Notes: a model not told the origin generated them from the letters alone. A stretch of DNA of 58,983 nt from an uncultured Mailhella sp. (GCF_944324995.1 NZ_CALUYL010000022.1:1-58983); one strand, 5' to 3'; shown: positions 34,703 to 44,146, counted from the first letter of the stretch. Numbers and translations: made by a program.

Positions 34703-35067
34703 AACACGCTGATCCGTCCGGACGGGCGAAGAGCAGGAGGAGCGTCTGCAACCGTTCGTGCCGAAAAAGAAAGGCCGTCTTCGGGGGTCTTTTCTGTGCG
34801 CTCTCGCTGCCTGGGCGGGGGAAAAGAGGGGGCGGAGCGGAGGCGCAAGCCGGGTACGAACGAAGCACGAACAGCTCCGGACGGGGAAAACATGGGCGCG
34901 ATGTGAGTCCAGACGAACGTAATCGAATCGTCGATCCGATCCGTTTTGCGTTGCATGTGCATAGTAAGCATATATGGAGCAAGTTTGTGCAATATGTTTT
35001 TTCGTATTTCTTCAAATCATTGATGAGAAAGATATTTTTTATGAATGTATAGAGTTTGTGAATCACG
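34703..35067. other. Intergenic region
   Basis: GC-rich first, with a weak GGCC-type hairpin before a short T run near 34770-34795. It then turns AT-rich from about 34960. No gene seen. Confidence 0.4.
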
Positions 35068-35134
35068 GTATCAGCTGATACAAACAAAGTAATATGCGGG
35101 CATTATTGACAGTAAAAATGGTTTTTACTATGAA
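35068..35134 (+). promoter_or_regulatory. Promoter with two palindromes upstream of the exported dehydroquinase
   Basis: TTGACA (35106-35111), 17-base spacer and TATGAA (35129-35134) form a good sigma-70 promoter. The spacer itself is a perfect inverted repeat, GTAAAAA-TGG-TTTTTAC. A second perfect palindrome, GTATCAGCTGATAC (35068-35081), lies upstream. The layout suggests one repressor site inside the promoter and one regulator site above it. Confidence 0.65.
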
Positions 35135-35176
35135 AAAAAGAAGTTGTTTGTTAAATATGAACCGAAAGGAGGGTGT

Positions 35177-36043
35177 ATGAACATCAAAAAAATGCTCGTT
35201 TCTCTTCTCGCTGCGGTCGTCGTCATTCCGGCCGCAGTGTCCGTGGCCTTTGCCGAAGGCTATACGCGTCCCATGCCCACCAAGCCCATTACGAGCGGTC
35301 CCACCGTGCTCGGCGGCCCCACGCCTGTCGTGTGCGTGCCTCTGACCGCCACTACCAGGGATAAGCTGCTCGACGAAGCCAGGTTCGTGGCCGATCTCAA
35401 GCCCGACATGATCGAAGTGCGTGCCGACTACTGGGATTTCATTGAAGACACCAAGGCTTCCGTGGCCATGCTGCGCGACATCAACAAGGTGTTCGGCGAC
35501 ACGCCCATTCTGCTGACCGTGCGCATCAAGGCCGAACGCGGCTACAAGGACGTTTCCGACGCGGCGAAGTTCAATTTCTACAAGGCGGCCATCAAGGAAA
35601 AGCTGGCCGACTTCATCGACATGGAACTGGCTTACGGCCCTGAAAAGATCAAGGCTTTCAAGAAGGAACTGGCCGGTTCCGGCATTTCTCTGGTTGTTGC
35701 CCATCACGACATGAGCGCCACGCCTTCCACCGAGGAAATCGTGAAGATCATGGAACGTGAAATCAACGCCGGCGGCGACGTGGCCAAGATCGTGGTGAAG
35801 CCCAACAAGGAAGAAGACGTGCTTACCTTCCTGAACGGCACGCTGGCCTTCCGTCGCGCGCATCCCGAGTATCCCATCATTGCTTCCGGCAGCGGCGACA
35901 CCGGTCGCATCACCCGTCTCATCGGCGGCCTGTTCGGCATTGATCTGACCTTCTCCTCCGGCGTGAAGGGCTCCAATCCCACGCAGATGCCTGTGCCCGT
36001 GGTGCGCGAAGCCATTTCCGTTATTTATCCCACGGCAAAGTAA
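35177..36043 (+). CDS. Exported type I 3-dehydroquinate dehydratase
   Basis: Protein of 288 residues. Residues 1-26 are a Sec signal peptide ending AFA. The mature part is a type I dehydroquinase: E80 and R82 in MIEVRAD, catalytic His177 in VAHHDMS, Schiff-base Lys204 in DVAKIVVKP, the late Arg in GRITRL, and Gln270. All expected catalytic positions are present. It removes water from 3-dehydroquinate to give 3-dehydroshikimate, here in the periplasm, so it probably serves use of plant-derived quinate or shikimate rather than aromatic amino acid synthesis. It stands alone, behind a strong promoter with operator-like palindromes; AAAGGAGG precedes the start. Confidence 0.88.
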   Translation: MNIKKMLVSLLAAVVVIPAAVSVAFAEGYTRPMPTKPITSGPTVLGGPTPVVCVPLTATTRDKLLDEARFVADLKPDMIEVRADYWDFIEDTKASVAMLRDINKVFGDTPILLTVRIKAERGYKDVSDAAKFNFYKAAIKEKLADFIDMELAYGPEKIKAFKKELAGSGISLVVAHHDMSATPSTEEIVKIMEREINAGGDVAKIVVKPNKEEDVLTFLNGTLAFRRAHPEYPIIASGSGDTGRITRLIGGLFGIDLTFSSGVKGSNPTQMPVPVVREAISVIYPTAK

Positions 36044-36150
36044 GTTTGCCGACGCGGCAGTAGCCGCGGCCTGATCGGCCGATTCGCTCCTGCCGCCCCG
36101 GAATATTCGAAAAGCGCCTCACTCCCTGAGTGATGCAGAGACTTGTACAC

Positions 36151-36190
36151 AGGCCCGACGACCGCTGCGGTTCGCCGGGCCTTCTTTTTT
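36151..36190 (+). terminator. Terminator of the dehydroquinase gene
   Basis: AGGCCCG / CGGGCCT stem with a GC-rich loop, followed by CTTTTTT. Confidence 0.85.
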
Positions 36191-36429
36191 AAGCGCGTTT
36201 TTATTGGAAAGATGTTTTTTTCCGCCCGGCCCGGTGCCGTGCGCTTCGTCGCGGTTTCTTTTCTGCCGCAGAGGGGCCGCTTCTCCGGCCGCGGATGGCT
36301 GCAACGTTTCTGCATGCCGAGGGCGTCCGCGAAACATACTTGACGAACGCGCCGTTGCCGTGGCTCACTGAAAGAACGCGCGTTTTTCGCGCGCCGAACG
36401 CAACCGTCAACGCAAAGCGAGGAAACATC

Positions 36430-37098
36430 ATGGCCGTGGTGCTTTCATACCGATGGCGAAGGAACCCCGAACGCCTGCTCCGATCGTGGGGCATGGGGGG
36501 GCGCGTGCGCTCGTCGCGCGAGGAAAAGCGTTTTCTTGACCGCCTGGACGACGCGCCCGACAACGAACTCGGCAATTTCTGTCTGGTCATGGGCGGCTTT
36601 ACCGACGCCTTTTTCGGCCGGGCCTACGCCATTCTCGGCGACCTGCCCGCGCTTCTCGGCGAAGATTTCGACATCTATTACCGCGAATACGATGAAATTG
36701 CCGCCGCCCGACGCCTTCTTCGCCGCTACGGCGGACTCCCGCGCCGTCTGGTGCTCATTGGACACAGCTGGGGCGCAAGCTCCCTCGCCCGGGATGTCGT
36801 GCCCGCCTGCCGCAGCGTTCGCGTGGATGCCCTCGTCACCCTGGACCCCGTGGGCGTGCGCGGCCCGCTCTTCCTGCCGCAGGTTCGCCGCTGGCTGAAC
36901 GTCTATGTCCCCTACGACAAGGCCGCATGGTCCCGGGAAAACAATATCGCCAGACTCGGCAGACCCTGGGAATTCGTGCGGCAGGCCAGCGTCAACCGCA
37001 TCTTCCCGCCCCTCCGACACGCCGACGCCCGCGGCATGTTCCGCGCCTTCGGCGAAGGCTTCATCAGACTCGTGCTGCTGGAGAGGGGGGAGAGATAG
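36430..37098 (+). CDS. Alpha/beta hydrolase
   Basis: Protein of 222 residues. The nucleophile elbow is GHSWG, and a candidate catalytic Asp lies in VTLDPVG. Similar proteins are lipase- or esterase-like; substrate unknown. There is no signal peptide. An upstream in-frame start would add 45 residues without a ribosome-binding site, so the ATG at 36430, with AGGA upstream, is chosen. Isolated between two terminator-like structures. Confidence 0.75.
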   Translation: MAVVLSYRWRRNPERLLRSWGMGGRVRSSREEKRFLDRLDDAPDNELGNFCLVMGGFTDAFFGRAYAILGDLPALLGEDFDIYYREYDEIAAARRLLRRYGGLPRRLVLIGHSWGASSLARDVVPACRSVRVDALVTLDPVGVRGPLFLPQVRRWLNVYVPYDKAAWSRENNIARLGRPWEFVRQASVNRIFPPLRHADARGMFRAFGEGFIRLVLLERGER

Positions 37099-37105
37099 GG
37101 GAGAG

Positions 37106-37190
37106 GCGGGGGAAGGAGGAAACCCTTTTGAAAAAGGGCTTTCCTCCTTCCCCCGCGCCCCCATCCTCCTTCCTAAAACTTTTGTTTGGG
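37106..37190 (-). repeat. R2 hairpin repeat, partial copy d
   Basis: GCGGGGGAAGGAGGAAA and its complement flank an AAAGCCCTTTTTCAAAAGGG-like core, followed by CCTAAAACTTTTG. This is the 3' end of repeat R2 (full copies near 46193, 49977 and 50226), inverted. The stem is about 22 bp, so it can end transcription of the hydrolase gene. Confidence 0.75.
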
Positions 37191-37641
37191 CGCAGGGCGT
37201 TGCGCGCGCGGGTGTTTTGCGGGCAATGGGGAAACGTGTGTTGTGAAAGGCGCAGGGGAGAGCTTTGGGGTGTTTCGTAAAGGTGTGCGGGGCAGGTCGG
37301 CGCTGCGCGGAAGCTCGCCCGGTTATCCTTCGTCTGCGCTGCGGCGGAAGCTCACTGCGGGAGGCAAGGGGCTGCGGTCAACGGGCGCAGTGCGCGGGGT
37401 GAGTTGTTTGCCGGGGGCAGGCGGGGCGAGTGCGTTGGTACGGCGCAGGGAGTGGGCTCCGGGGCGTTGCCCGGCGCGGGAATGCCGGCATTGAAGACGT
37501 TCCCTTCATCGCAGACAATGAGCGTCGCCTCGCGCGCGCAGGAATGCCGGACAAAACGGAGCCGCGGCGGCACTGCGGCGTCGGGATGTTGCGGGGCGGG
37601 GGAGAGGCGCCCGGCGGACGCGGCTGGCGCGGGCGTCGGCG
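37191..37641. other. Intergenic region without a gene
   Basis: GC-rich gap between the hydrolase gene and the 3' end of the MFS gene. No reading frame, repeat or regulatory site that I can support. Confidence 0.4.
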
Positions 37642-38862
37642 TCAGGACGGCGTCGAGGTTCCGACCGGCGGGCGGAAGGTCCACTTGAGGGCAAAAAGCG
37701 CGAGCACGGCGGCGGCCAGCGCGTAGGCGGCGTTCATGCCCCAGAGGGAGATGGCGGCGAATCCGCCGAGAGGGCCGAGCGCCGCGCCGAGGTCGATGGC
37801 CAGCGTGTAGGCGGTCATGACGAACACCGCGTTTGAGCGCGAAGCCGCGTCTGCGGCCAGGGCGTCCGAAAGGGTGGTCATGGCGGTGCAGCACAGTTCC
37901 ACGGCCGCAATCGCGGCAAGCCACGGGCCGAGGGGCAGCGAAACGCCGATGAGCAGAAACAGTCCGGCGGCTGTCCAGCAACCGGCGGCAAACATGGTCA
38001 CGCGGCCGAGGCGGCCGTCGGAGAGGCGTCCCACGAGCGGCGAGAGCAGCGGATCCCAGCCCCAGCGCAGCGACTGCATCACGCCCGCGGCCGTGGCGCA
38101 ACCCGCCGTGACGCCGAGCACGGTGATGCTTTCGCCCCAGTGATGGGCCATGAGCGCGGACAGCGTGGACATGAAAAAGCCCTCGATGATGAGCGTGACC
38201 GCCATGCAGGTGACGAGCACCCAGAAAATTTCCGGCGAGTGCAGCAGGACTTTGGGGGAAACGGCAGCGTTTTTGCTTTTGCGCGGAGAGGGTGGCACGC
38301 CCCTCAGCAGAAAAAGAGCCGCGGGCAGGGCAAGGGCGGCCGCAGCCGCGCCGGCGAGCAGCGCGACGCGCAGCCCAGCCATGTCGGCCAGAAGACCGCC
38401 GCCCAGCATGCCCGCCAGATTGCCGAGGCGGTAGGTTCCGGTGAACAGGCCCATGAAGTAGCCCCGGTTCTTCTGCCCCGCCGCGGCCATGACCGTGAAC
38501 AGGCCGCCCAGCTTGAGCAGCGACCAGGCCAGCCCCCAGAGCACGCGCAGCGCAGCCCACGCCGCCAGCGAGGACGCGAAGGCGTATCCCACGGGAATGA
38601 GCGCGGAAAGCAGCGCGGCAAACGCGGCGCAGGTTTTCGTGTTCAGGCGCGTGTACGCCCAGCCGATGAGCGGATTGAGCGGCAGCCGGGCCAGCCGGTT
38701 CAGAGCCAGCACCACGCCCACTTCCCAGAGCGAACCAAGACCGGCTTCGCGCCAGAACACGGGGAGCGTTACGTAGAGCATGGCGTCGGCGGCCACGCAG
38801 GCTGCGGTGAGCAGTGCGAAAATCAGCACTTCCCGGCGGGACGCTCCGCAAGCTTCCGGCAT
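37642..38862 (-). CDS. MFS transporter
   Basis: Protein of 406 residues with about 12 hydrophobic helices in two sets of six and a short cytoplasmic loop rich in Arg, Ser and Lys between them (about residues 192-208). RLARLPLNPLIGW after helix 2 and the matching LVGRLSDGRLGR motif in the second half fit the major facilitator family. Inner membrane exporter or importer, substrate unknown. GAGGAGG precedes the start. Ten bases downstream of the DeoR-type regulator gene, so probably one operon. Confidence 0.85.
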   Translation of the reverse strand: MPEACGASRREVLIFALLTAACVAADAMLYVTLPVFWREAGLGSLWEVGVVLALNRLARLPLNPLIGWAYTRLNTKTCAAFAALLSALIPVGYAFASSLAAWAALRVLWGLAWSLLKLGGLFTVMAAAGQKNRGYFMGLFTGTYRLGNLAGMLGGGLLADMAGLRVALLAGAAAAALALPAALFLLRGVPPSPRKSKNAAVSPKVLLHSPEIFWVLVTCMAVTLIIEGFFMSTLSALMAHHWGESITVLGVTAGCATAAGVMQSLRWGWDPLLSPLVGRLSDGRLGRVTMFAAGCWTAAGLFLLIGVSLPLGPWLAAIAAVELCCTAMTTLSDALAADAASRSNAVFVMTAYTLAIDLGAALGPLGGFAAISLWGMNAAYALAAAVLALFALKWTFRPPVGTSTPS

Positions 38863-38872
38863 GACGGCCTCC

Positions 38873-39634
38873 TCAGGCGAGGTAGAGGTGAGCGCCGGAA
38901 TCCCGAATGAGACTCTGCCAGCGGGAGGGCAGGGGCCCGTCGGAAAACACGGCTTCGAGCTGGCTCACATGTCCGACCCGCACCATGGCCGGACGCCCGA
39001 ACTTGGATTTGTCGCACACGAGAAACACCCGCCGGGAATGCGCAATGATGGCGCGCGCCACCGAAACTTCCCGATAGTCGTAATCGAGCAGATTCCCTTC
39101 CCCGTCGATGCCCGAAATGCCGATAATGCCGAAATCCATGCGGAATTCCTGAATGAACTGTTCGGTTTCGGGGCCGATGACGCCGAGATCGTGGGAACGC
39201 ACCGTGCCGCCCGCAATGATGACCTCGAACGATTCGTTGCCTGCGCAGATGCGCGCCACGTTGAGATTGTTGGTGAGAATGCGCAGATTCTTGTGACCGA
39301 GCAGGGCGAAGGCCACCGCCTCGGTGGTGGTGCCGATGTTGATGCACAGCGACGCCCCGTCGGGAATGTGCCGGGCGGCAAGCTCGGCAATGCGGCGCTT
39401 TTCGTCGGTGAAGAGCAGCTTGCGCTGATCGTAAATGATGTTTTCCGTGCTGAGGGGCATGCCCACGCCGCCGTGAAAACGCTGCACCCGTCCTTCGTCG
39501 GCGAGCTGATTGATGTCCCGGCGCATGGTCTGCGGCGTGACGGAAAAATTCTGCGCGAGTTCCTCAATGGTCGCGTAGCCGCGCTTGTTGAGGAATTCCA
39601 GAAGATTCTTCTTTCGGCTGTCTGCTTTGTTCAT
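38873..39634 (-). CDS. DeoR/GlpR-family transcriptional regulator
   Basis: Protein of 253 residues, standard length. The N-terminal winged helix has EFLNKRGYATIEELAQ and the recognition helix in SVTPQTMRRDINQL; the C-terminal domain has the sugar-phosphate-sensing signatures INIGTTTEAVA and the NNLNVA segment. Such regulators are usually relieved by a phosphorylated sugar. Likely controls the MFS gene downstream and perhaps the divergent 39904-42954 gene. Start at 39634 follows AGGA; the longer GTG-initiated extension is unlike the family. Confidence 0.88.
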   Translation of the reverse strand: MNKADSRKKNLLEFLNKRGYATIEELAQNFSVTPQTMRRDINQLADEGRVQRFHGGVGMPLSTENIIYDQRKLLFTDEKRRIAELAARHIPDGASLCINIGTTTEAVAFALLGHKNLRILTNNLNVARICAGNESFEVIIAGGTVRSHDLGVIGPETEQFIQEFRMDFGIIGISGIDGEGNLLDYDYREVSVARAIIAHSRRVFLVCDKSKFGRPAMVRVGHVSQLEAVFSDGPLPSRWQSLIRDSGAHLYLA

Positions 39635-39735
39635 AGGCGGTCCTGCGGGGAAGTGCCCGGAGTATAAAAGCATCGGAACGCTTCCGCAAGCAGAAAAGAA
39701 TATTGCGGAAAATGATTGTGTGAAAAAAAACACTA

Positions 39736-39765
39736 TTGACACATTGACGTAACAAAGACTACACT
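39736..39765 (+). promoter_or_regulatory. Promoter of the 1016-residue membrane protein gene
   Basis: TTGACA (39736-39741), 18-base spacer, TACACT (39760-39765). A second TTGACG at 39744 lies inside the spacer. It faces away from the DeoR-type gene. Confidence 0.55.
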
Positions 39766-39903
39766 CACTGTCTTATTGTAGAAGAAGCGTCCGGTTTCTC
39801 GGCAGGGCAGAGCTTTTGCCGGAGAATCCGCGCATTCGTCCCGGCGGACTTGCCGCCGGTGAAGATACGCGCTCAGGCGCGACAGCGACACATGGAGAGG
39901 AGC

Positions 39904-42900
39904 ATGTCGGTAAGTTTCTATTTTGACAGGCAGGACAGAGAAATCCTGACTCTGGTCAACAGAATACTGGAATGCCCGGACAAGGCGCAGAGCCGCGTTT
40001 TCGACGCCAATCTGCATCCGCACGGCATCAAGGGACTGGTGATTTCCCGCGTTTCGCGGGTGGCCTATGCCGTCATCAACCTGCTCACCAATCTGGAAGT
40101 CGGCCAGGCGGACGACCGCATCATGGCGCTCCAGGCCCTGTACGACGAAGTGATGAGCAGCGCGCACTCCATGCTGCGGCGCAACACGGCCCGCGTGCTT
40201 CTCCAGATCATGAAGGATCTCGTGCGCGCGCAGGATTCTCCGCTCACGCAGCTCAAGCTGGCGCACGATTTCCGCAAGGCCGCGCAGGGCACGCCGCGCG
40301 TGGTGCGCAAGATGCTCGCGCGCTATCATCTGCCGGAAATGCCGGAAGAGTGGAATCAGCTTTCCTTCGACGATCATGTGTACGACGCCCATTCGCGCGG
40401 CCGCAAGACGCCCACGCATCTCATCATGGACGCCTGGATCAAGGGATTGCGCTATCTCACGGTGGTGTATTCCAACTACATAGACTACGCGGCCGCCAGG
40501 GAAATTCTCGACGCCGCGGCCATCATGGGCATTCACGTGCGCGTGGGTCTTGAGGTGCGCTGTCCGTTCCGCGGGCGCTACGTGAGCATGGTGTGGGTGC
40601 CGCGCGGCTTCAGCGCGTCCGGAGACTTCCTCGAATTTCTGGAGTCGGACAAGATGCAGGCCCTCACCGCGCAGGGCCGCGAGGCCGTGGAATGGCGCAA
40701 GGCCCGCACGCTCGACGCCCTCGATCGCTGGAACGAAGGCAAGCGCAGGGAACTTTCCCGGGCGTGGGGCACGGAAATACCCGAAATCAAGGCCGGACGC
40801 CTCATGGCCTGCGTGGGCCTCGGTCAGCCTTCGTTCGAGCATCTGGCCGAGTGCATGCACGGTCACGTGCTGCCCTTTGCGAAGATTCGCGCCCAGGAGC
40901 TCAAGAAACGCGTGGCTGCCGGTCAGGACGACGACGGCGCCGCCGAACGCGAGATTCTGGAACTCGAGAATCTCACGAGCGCGGTCATCGCCAGAGACTG
41001 GCTTGAGGGGTCGGATCTGCCCGAAATCGGCGCGGATCCGAAGGACGTGCCCGTGATGTTCACGCGCTCGCCCGCGCAGATGGTGGAGGAGCTCTCCACC
41101 CTGCACACCGGCTACCGCCTCATTCTGAACCTCGCCGGACTCAACGTGCGCGACGTGCTCGAACTGCTCTACGACTGCGACTGCTGTATCACGCATCTGG
41201 AGCTCTTTAATCTTAAGGACTGGCACGAAGGTCTGCTCAACGATCTGCCCGCCATCAACGAGCTCCAGCGCGTGCTCAACGAAGGCCGCGGCCCCCGCAT
41301 CAAGCAGATGGTTCACGAGATTCTCGACAATCTGGAAGAAAGCGGCGAAGTCGAACGCGCCGCCAAGTTCCGCAGCATTCAGAGCAACATTCCCACGCTC
41401 TGGGAATATTACCGCAAGAATCCGCTGAAAAGCCGCATCGGTTCCAATTCCGTGCGCGACAACAACGGCCGTTCCTTCGGCATGGGCTTCGTCTATACCG
41501 AAACCCTGCCTTCCCGCGCCAAGAAAACCCTGCGCGAAAACAGCGAGTACATGGGCGAAATTCCCGTGCACACCCGCATCGAGGAACGCGTAAGCTACGA
41601 GGACGACAGGGAAAACGTTTCCGGTCTCACCCGCGCCATCCGTCACGTGCCGGGGTTTCGCCACTTCCGGCAGGCCAGACATCGCGCCTGGCTCCCCGAC
41701 GACAACAGCGAAATTCAGCGTCCGGGCAACGTGGTGAGCCTCGGCGGCATCAACACGCCTCCGGCCAACGCCCTGCTCGAAGACAGGGAGCCCCGCAGGG
41801 AAGACAAGCCCGGTTCCGCCTATCTCAGCACCACCGTGACCAACTGGATCAAGGTCATGGCGGGCTTCATTCCCTCGGTGGCCTCCTTCCTCTATACCCA
41901 GGACTGGTGGTTCCTCGCCTGGTTCGGCACGTTCATATGGTTCGGCATCACGGGCATACGCAACATCATTCAGATGGTCGTCGCCGGCAACGGCACCACG
42001 CGCAACACCCTGCTGCGATGGAAGGATCACGTGAGCATCAGCCGCATCTGCGATTCGCTCATGTACACCGGCATATCCGTGGCGCTGCTCGAGGTCATCG
42101 TGCGCGTCTGGTTCCTCGAAAACCTCTGCGGACTCAGCGTGCGCGAGCATCCCGGCATCGTGTTCGCCGTGCTCAACTTCGTGAACGCCATCTACATCTG
42201 CGCCCACAACATCTATCGCGGCTTCCCCCGCGAGGCGGCCATCGGCAACCTGTTCCGCAGCGCGCTCGCCATTCCCGTGTCGTCGTGGTACAATCAGGCG
42301 TTCGTGGCCATCCTGCTGCTGTCCGGCGTGGCCGATCCGCTGTTCTACACCGTGCCGAGCGCGGCCATCATTTCCAAGCTCGCCTCCGACACCGTGGCCG
42401 CCGTCATCGAGGGCTACGCCGACAGTCAGAACAACCGCCGCATGCGCCGCTGGGACTACGACGGCAAGATCTCCCGCGTGTTCGCCTGCTACACCAGACT
42501 CGAGCTCCTCTTCCCCGAAGAGGACATACTCATCAAGCTGGCCCGCTCCGAAGGCCGCGTGGACGAACTTTCCGGCGAGGCCCGCAAGCTTGAGCTCGCG
42601 CTCATCATCAACGCCCTCGACCTCATGTACTTCTGGTACTACCAGCCCCGCGCCCAGGACGCCTTCCGCCGACTGGTGAAGAACATGAGTCAGGCCGACA
42701 GAACCGTGTTCGCACGCGCGCAGCTCGTGCTCCTGCGCGAACGCGACATCAGTCAGCTTTTCGTGGACGGCCTTGTGGGACGTAACTTCTCCCAGCCCCT
42801 GGCCTTCTATCTCGACAAGCGCCGCGACTACCTCAACGCCATGATGAAGCTCTGCCGACCCGGCCGCAGAACCGTTCAGCCGCTGCCTTCCATTGTCTTT

Positions 42901-42954
42901 GAAGAGCCCTCGTCGAACGCTTCGGCCAAGGAACCTTCTTCCGCGCAGGCATAA
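39904..42954 (+). CDS. Large unknown membrane protein
   Basis: Protein of 1016 residues with no family name I can give. Residues 1-620 are soluble. They contain MDAWIKGLRYLTVVYSNYIDYAAAREIL and GIHVRVGLEVRCPF, phrased like a TIM-barrel or PHP-type hydrolase core, and LNLAGLNVRDVLELLYDCDCCITHLELF, a similar second alpha/beta unit. Residues 640-850 carry several hydrophobic segments (such as VMAGFIPSVASFLY and WFLAWFGTFIWFGITGI). The C-terminal part is again soluble. Start: GGAGAGGAGC directly before the ATG at 39904. The gene stands between a DeoR-type regulator and a TRAP transporter and has its own promoter. Function not known. Confidence 0.75.
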   Translation: MSVSFYFDRQDREILTLVNRILECPDKAQSRVFDANLHPHGIKGLVISRVSRVAYAVINLLTNLEVGQADDRIMALQALYDEVMSSAHSMLRRNTARVLLQIMKDLVRAQDSPLTQLKLAHDFRKAAQGTPRVVRKMLARYHLPEMPEEWNQLSFDDHVYDAHSRGRKTPTHLIMDAWIKGLRYLTVVYSNYIDYAAAREILDAAAIMGIHVRVGLEVRCPFRGRYVSMVWVPRGFSASGDFLEFLESDKMQALTAQGREAVEWRKARTLDALDRWNEGKRRELSRAWGTEIPEIKAGRLMACVGLGQPSFEHLAECMHGHVLPFAKIRAQELKKRVAAGQDDDGAAEREILELENLTSAVIARDWLEGSDLPEIGADPKDVPVMFTRSPAQMVEELSTLHTGYRLILNLAGLNVRDVLELLYDCDCCITHLELFNLKDWHEGLLNDLPAINELQRVLNEGRGPRIKQMVHEILDNLEESGEVERAAKFRSIQSNIPTLWEYYRKNPLKSRIGSNSVRDNNGRSFGMGFVYTETLPSRAKKTLRENSEYMGEIPVHTRIEERVSYEDDRENVSGLTRAIRHVPGFRHFRQARHRAWLPDDNSEIQRPGNVVSLGGINTPPANALLEDREPRREDKPGSAYLSTTVTNWIKVMAGFIPSVASFLYTQDWWFLAWFGTFIWFGITGIRNIIQMVVAGNGTTRNTLLRWKDHVSISRICDSLMYTGISVALLEVIVRVWFLENLCGLSVREHPGIVFAVLNFVNAIYICAHNIYRGFPREAAIGNLFRSALAIPVSSWYNQAFVAILLLSGVADPLFYTVPSAAIISKLASDTVAAVIEGYADSQNNRRMRRWDYDGKISRVFACYTRLELLFPEEDILIKLARSEGRVDELSGEARKLELALIINALDLMYFWYYQPRAQDAFRRLVKNMSQADRTVFARAQLVLLRERDISQLFVDGLVGRNFSQPLAFYLDKRRDYLNAMMKLCRPGRRTVQPLPSIVFEEPSSNASAKEPSSAQA

Positions 42955-42965
42955 AAAGACCGGAC

Positions 42966-43096
42966 TTCATATTGCATAACTCACGGAAGTATAGTACACA
43001 AAAGACAGACTCGCATATGCGGACAAGCCGCATGCGGGTGAGCCGTCGGCGTTGGTTCACGCCGGCGGCGCAACACAATATGCCAAGGCGGCATAT
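42966..43096 (+). promoter_or_regulatory. TRAP operon promoter region and structured leader
   Basis: Possible promoter TTGCAT (42972-42977), 17-base spacer, TACACA (42995-43000); TATAGT at 42990 is an alternative -10. Downstream lie palindromes CGCATATGCG, a GCCG-GGCG/CGCC-CGGC hairpin (about 43042-43068), and ATATGCC/GGCATAT (43078-43084 and 43090-43096), the last ending 24 bases before the dctP start. These may be a regulator site and mRNA-stabilising structures. Confidence 0.4.
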
Positions 43097-43120
43097 CCGA
43101 ACAAGTTCTGAGGAGGACTT

Positions 43121-44131
43121 ATGAAACGCTTTGTTGCTCTTTCCCTGATCATGGGTCTGATGATCGGCGCCACCGCCATGGTCGGCACCGCCCAGGCCGC
43201 CAAAGTCATCAAGATTGCCGGCATGAAGGCCGAAGGCGAACCGGAAACCATCGGCATGCACAAGTTCGGCGAATATCTTGAAAAGCTTTCCAACGGCAAG
43301 TACAAGGTCAAGGTGTACCCCAACAGCTCTCTCGGAAAGGAAGACAAGTATATCGCCGACACCCGTCGCGGCACCATTGAAATGTGCGCCACCGGCACTC
43401 AGGTTGCCTCGTTCCATCCCGCCATGGCCATGATGGAAACCCCCATGCTCTACGACAGCTATGAGCACGCCTACAAGGCCATCAACGGCGGCATCTTCGA
43501 CCTCCTCACCGACGGCTTCACCGAAAAGTCCGGCCTGCGCACCCTCAACATGTTCCCTCTGGGCTTCCGTCACTTCTACACCAAGAAGCCCGTCCACAGC
43601 ATTGACGACATCAAGGGCCTCAAGCTCCGCGTGCCGAACATCACCCTGTACACCACCTTCGCCAAGGAATGCGGCATCAACGGCCAGGCCATGCCCTTCG
43701 CCGAAGTTATGAGCTCCGTTGACCAGGGCGTCATCGACGGCGGCGACAGCCCGCTCTCCGACATCACCTCTACCAAGGTTTACGAAAAGTGCCCCCAGAT
43801 CACTCTGACCGGTCACATCCTCGTTATCCACAGCCTCTTCATCAATGAAAAGCTGTATCAGTCCCTGCCCGATCAGGACAAGGCCTGGTTCAACGAAGCC
43901 GCCAAGATGGCCGCTGAAGACATCTGGAAGCTCGTGCAGGAAATGGATAAGAAGTCCATCGCCGAAATCGAAAGCCACGGCGGCACCGTTTCCGAACCCA
44001 CTCAGGCCATGAAGGACTTCATGACCGACGCCGCCAAGCGCACCTGGACCATGTTCACCGACGCTTCCAACGACAAGACCTACGTGCCCAACGCTCAGGC
44101 CGTCTTCGACAAGGCCGCCAGCTTCAAGTAG
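43121..44131 (+). CDS. dctP: TRAP transporter solute-binding protein
   Basis: Protein of 336 residues of the DctP family. Signal peptide 1-26 ends AQA. KLRVPNITLYTTFAKECG contains the conserved Arg that binds the substrate carboxylate, and MPFAEVMSSVDQGVIDGGDSPLSDI is the family's dimer and ligand hallmark. Captures an organic acid in the periplasm and delivers it to the DctQM membrane unit encoded next. Exact substrate (C4-dicarboxylate, keto acid, aromatic or sulfonate) cannot be told from the sequence. AGGAGG precedes the start. Confidence 0.95.
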   Translation: MKRFVALSLIMGLMIGATAMVGTAQAAKVIKIAGMKAEGEPETIGMHKFGEYLEKLSNGKYKVKVYPNSSLGKEDKYIADTRRGTIEMCATGTQVASFHPAMAMMETPMLYDSYEHAYKAINGGIFDLLTDGFTEKSGLRTLNMFPLGFRHFYTKKPVHSIDDIKGLKLRVPNITLYTTFAKECGINGQAMPFAEVMSSVDQGVIDGGDSPLSDITSTKVYEKCPQITLTGHILVIHSLFINEKLYQSLPDQDKAWFNEAAKMAAEDIWKLVQEMDKKSIAEIESHGGTVSEPTQAMKDFMTDAAKRTWTMFTDASNDKTYVPNAQAVFDKAASFK

Positions 44132-44146
44132 TCTTTGCCTGTAACC

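Noticed and set aside
39733-42207. 824-codon ORF opposite the large membrane protein gene
   Set aside because: Shadow frame: composition biased to His/Val/Ala/Gly, no start signal, and it runs through the DeoR-type promoter region.
42984-43004. A third copy of the AAAAAGTGTACTTTTT site near AGTACACAAAAG
   Set aside because: Only half of the motif matches; the left A-tract arm is absent and there is no partner site.
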